Origin: Gymnorhina tibicen
Lineage: Eukaryota > Chordata > Aves > Passeriformes > Artamidae
Reading direction: 5' to 3'
Length of the DNA stretch: 64,000 bases
Assembly (NCBI GenBank): GCA_013399875.1
Contig: VXAZ01007505.1
Span: forward strand, 889,795-953,794
The notes below the pieces were generated by a model that ran no database searches, was not told where the DNA came from, and worked only from the letters and a program-made list of their open reading frames with translations. Position numbers and translations under genes: made by a program. Shown here piece by piece: positions 60,951 through 64,000 of the stretch. The first letter of the stretch is position 1, and the number at the start of each line of letters is the position of its first letter.

Positions 60951-63750
60951 TGGTCTACATTTGGTTGAACAAGGGGTCTGCACAGGATACTGGGGTCATG
61001 CTATGTGCTCTTTTCTGAGGTTCCATTTGCATTACATTGGAGGAAGATTTCAGGAAGATTGGTACTTAAAGGCTTTCTTTGTTTTCTTTGAATGTCCTAA
61101 GTGCTGAAAGTATAGGCTGAATTTTATTGTCTAGGTGCAGGTTGCAAACATGAAGTTTAAGCATGCATTTAATACATGAGACCTTCTATTAAAAATGCCT
61201 GGGAAATTATTGCTGACAGCTTGATGAAAATATTCTCAGATGCCCATTGTGTACAGTATAAAACTGATCAAAAACACTACTGTAAGAAGTATTTAATTTA
61301 ACTGTAAGATCTCTTTATCAGTAACATCATGTGCACAATTAAGCTTGATGCACACTAACCAAGAACTCCAGAAAAAAATTATTTATTTTTCAAAGTCATG
61401 GAACTTCCTGATACTCTTTAAGTGCTAGTGACCTTAAGACTGAATAATTTTTCAGCAACCACTTCTTCACACACTGGCACTGACAGCAGTTTAACTTTCT
61501 GTGTGCTGTTGCACTTTCTTCACAGCTCTGTAGTGATCCCAGATGAAGTTAAACAATTGAAATTTCTTCAGTAAATTATATTCCAGGCAAAAAGAACAAC
61601 AATCCCTATTCTCACTGAAGGAAACATTCCTGAGACAACACCACTGTAGTGCTCTATGCGTAAATGCTGAATTCCACAATTAGACTGTAAACAATAGAGA
61701 TGTGGGCTGAATGGAGAGACTTGCCAAATTTGCTGAGGTAAGAGTTGCTAAAAACAAACAGGAGTAAATATAAATGCCCTGGTATGTGAACACCTACAAC
61801 AACAATTATCCACTCCCTCCCAAGTTTAGCAGGTTGAGTTCCCACATTACAATGCTCTTAGTTTTGGGAGAAAGCCAGGTATCAAATTCTGTTCTAGAGA
61901 GGAAAGAAAGACTAAACCACTTAGTGTCTGAGATACTGCATTAAAAATGGTACAGTGTCATTTTATATAAAGATACACAGCCAAGTGCTACACAACACAA
62001 ACTTGATCTCATCTTCCTTGTCTTTCAAAGGCAAAGCATACAACTGCAACTACCTACATAGACATGCAGGGTGTTGGAATAAGCAGTTTTGAGACTAAAA
62101 TCACACATTGAAAGAAGATATGAATTTTATTAAAAACAAAAAAAACGTTATGAGGAGAGTACAGATAATCATTATCTTAGAAAACTTTAGAAATAATATA
62201 TATACCAGGAAAACAGATTTTTTAAAGTACATTTTTTTAACATTCAGTTATTTTAACATATCTAAATGGCTGTATTAATGCACCCAAAATAAGATGACGA
62301 TAACATGACCTTTATGGTGTCATGACAAAACCAGTTCTTCTCCCATACCCTGTAAAATTAAGAAATTAGAGGGGAAAAAAATCAATAAACTCTTGCAACA
62401 CTCAATTTTAATCCCTTAGAAATATGAACATCACTTTCTTTTATTTCTAAATGAAAACAGATTCTAAGCTTCCAACCTTGATGAAAATTCTTTTCAAATT
62501 TCCTTTTGGCAGTTATGAAGTACCCTAGAAAATGTGTGATTACACAAGCCTGTTTTACATAGGAGGCTTTCTGACACCATAGTGACAGCAATAACACAAA
62601 CCTCAAAGTAAGTAGATCATTGTTTATTTTCTCCCTCAGTTTCCTATTTGTGTTCCTTGTGGGAAATTTATGTCATTAAAAGCAGAGCAAGGCGTAAGAG
62701 GCATAAGAACACTAGCAGGAATTTTTATTACATATCCTTTTCAATAAACATTAAAATTATTTTTACCTAAATATTTTTTTGTCTAAATAGCTTTTTTTTT
62801 CTATCTGGTGTCTGGTTTTTTTTCCCTGAATGCTTAATTTTCCATCTCTTACACGTGTTTTGTGATAGCAACAAATCAAGTTTTCAAGAGATCCAAACCC
62901 AGTGCCTGAGCTGTTATACACAAAGGCTGAAGCTCCTGGTGTGAGCTCACAGCATTTATACACAAACGCACGTCAGGAGACCATCCAGCAAAATATCGGT
63001 CTAGCCAAATAACTGTGACAAGCAACACTAGCCTTTGAATCAGGACTCTGCTTTCTGTTAAGTATATTTTTATGTGGTAGGAAAATGATCTGAAGATCTT
63101 AGGAAAAAAAATAGACGCTACTGTACTCAGACCTCACAAGGAGATCAAGGCCAAAGAAGATGACATTTGATCTTGCACATACTTTTCCCAAACTTCCCAT
63201 GGCCTTCTGCTGCAGGAAGTACTCATATTCAAATCAGCAGGACTTCACACATGCTTAAAGACAGGCATGTGCACAATGGCTTTCTGAGCTTGAGGCCATC
63301 CTTCAAATTTTTATTAAATAAGAGAAGCTTGTAATCTGATGTTAAACAGTGGGCCAGACCTCAAGAACTACTCAGCTTTTACTCAGTGATTCTGTTTGAC
63401 TGATGACCTCAGGGTTTGGCAAGTCGGGTTTTTTCAACAAAACTTCCTGTACAGTATGTCAAAGCTGGTATGTCCTCTAGTTCCACTAAGATGATGGCCC
63501 TGAAGGCAAGAGCAGTAAATCAGTTGCAGATTAGAGCCAGGTTCACTTACTTGGCCTACAAAAGCTGTTCTTAATATAAGCGGCTGGGAAAAATGCATGC
63601 AGTATGACAGAATTAAATAAAGTTCTTCCTCAGTGACAATAACTGCAGCACAAATTTATCAGTAATACAAAGTGTGCAATACCCTCACTGTATTACTGTA
63701 CTACAGTTCAACTTTAAATACTCATAACCCACAAAATTACTAAAGACCAT

Positions 63751-63869
63751 ATCCTTTTTTCTTCTTCCTTTTTTCTTCTTTCTTTCTTTCTTTCTTGCTT
63801 TTCTTTCTTTCTTTTTCTTTCTTTTCTTTCTTCTCTTTTTTATCTTTCTTTCTTTCTTGTATTTTTTTG
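63751..63869 (+). repeat. TTTC-rich polypyrimidine tract
   Basis: Nearly uninterrupted C/T for over 100 bases, mostly TTTC and TTTTC units with a few G or A breaks. Such mirror-like homopyrimidine runs can form triplex DNA and are prone to length change. Confidence 0.93.
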
Positions 63870-64000
63870 AATGGTGATAAGGAAACTTTTTCCAATGAGC
63901 AACTTGTCACTCATGTTTATGACTAAAGACATGCTTAATTAAAATCAATGTCAAAAATAACTAATGTTCTTTAACACTTTGGAGACCAGAAAATATAATT
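63870..64000. other. Unique DNA, no gene recognised
   Basis: Short AT-rich remainder after the pyrimidine tract; nothing identified. Confidence 0.6.

Larger units (their letters stand above)
57291..63750. other. Unique AT-rich DNA, no gene recognised
   Basis: Non-repetitive sequence with three small tandem duplications (58414-58461, 58761-58820, 60162-60195) and a purine-rich stretch at about 59455-59720. A 93-codon frame at 59947-60228 and others are not recognisable proteins. Confidence 0.5.

Noticed and set aside
1..64000. CRISPR arrays, operons, bacterial promoters or phage modules
   Set aside because: The sequence is vertebrate in character; no regularly spaced repeats or bacterial gene layout are present.

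Overview
The window reads as gene-poor, AT-rich vertebrate DNA, almost certainly from a bird. The evidence is its transposon content. There are several CR1 LINE copies, on both strands, ending in the ATTCTATG-type tail. There are also solo LTRs of avian ERVL type (TGTCCTGGTTTC... start, ...AAACCATGACA end, internal ATT microsatellite) and shorter class II-like LTRs with TGTTG...CAACA ends. I see no bacterial features, operons or tRNA genes, and no intact protein-coding gene. Open frames are short (175 codons at most) and look like chance frames or transposon remnants.

Layout. 1-3291: unique AT-rich DNA. 3297-3888: complete solo LTR with a perfect 5-bp target duplication. 7477-7560: 5' end of an LTR related to the one at 38 kb. 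16.6-17.0 kb: GC-richer patch with the longest open frame. 22.5-23.1 kb: minus-strand CR1 piece. 29228-29761: ERVL-type solo LTR. 36.9-38.7 kb: plus-strand 3' CR1 copy with decayed reverse transcriptase, split by a solo LTR at 38026-38319. 39.9-40.0 kb: probable tRNA-derived (MIR-like) SINE remnant. 42.7-44.3 kb: minus-strand CR1 split by an ERVL-type LTR at 43545-43984. 46.1-46.7 kb: ATTA-rich unique sequence that could be conserved regulatory DNA. 47932-48541: GC-richer solo LTR carrying a CA repeat. 53494-53577: one 84-bp segment with good splice signals that could be a real exon. 57.2-57.3 kb: CR1 3' tail. 63.75-63.87 kb: TTTC-rich pyrimidine tract.

The window is probably a gene desert or the inside of a very large intron. 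No set of genes works together here. The clearest story is the layering of transposons: old CR1 copies were later interrupted by LTR retroviruses that recombined to solo LTRs. Comparing each broken CR1 with its expected sequence lets the target duplications be read even where they have mutated. I did not find a convincing new biological system. The candidate exon, the two related TGTTG LTRs and the possible conserved elements are the items most worth checking. Family assignments come from recognising sequence, not from a database search.
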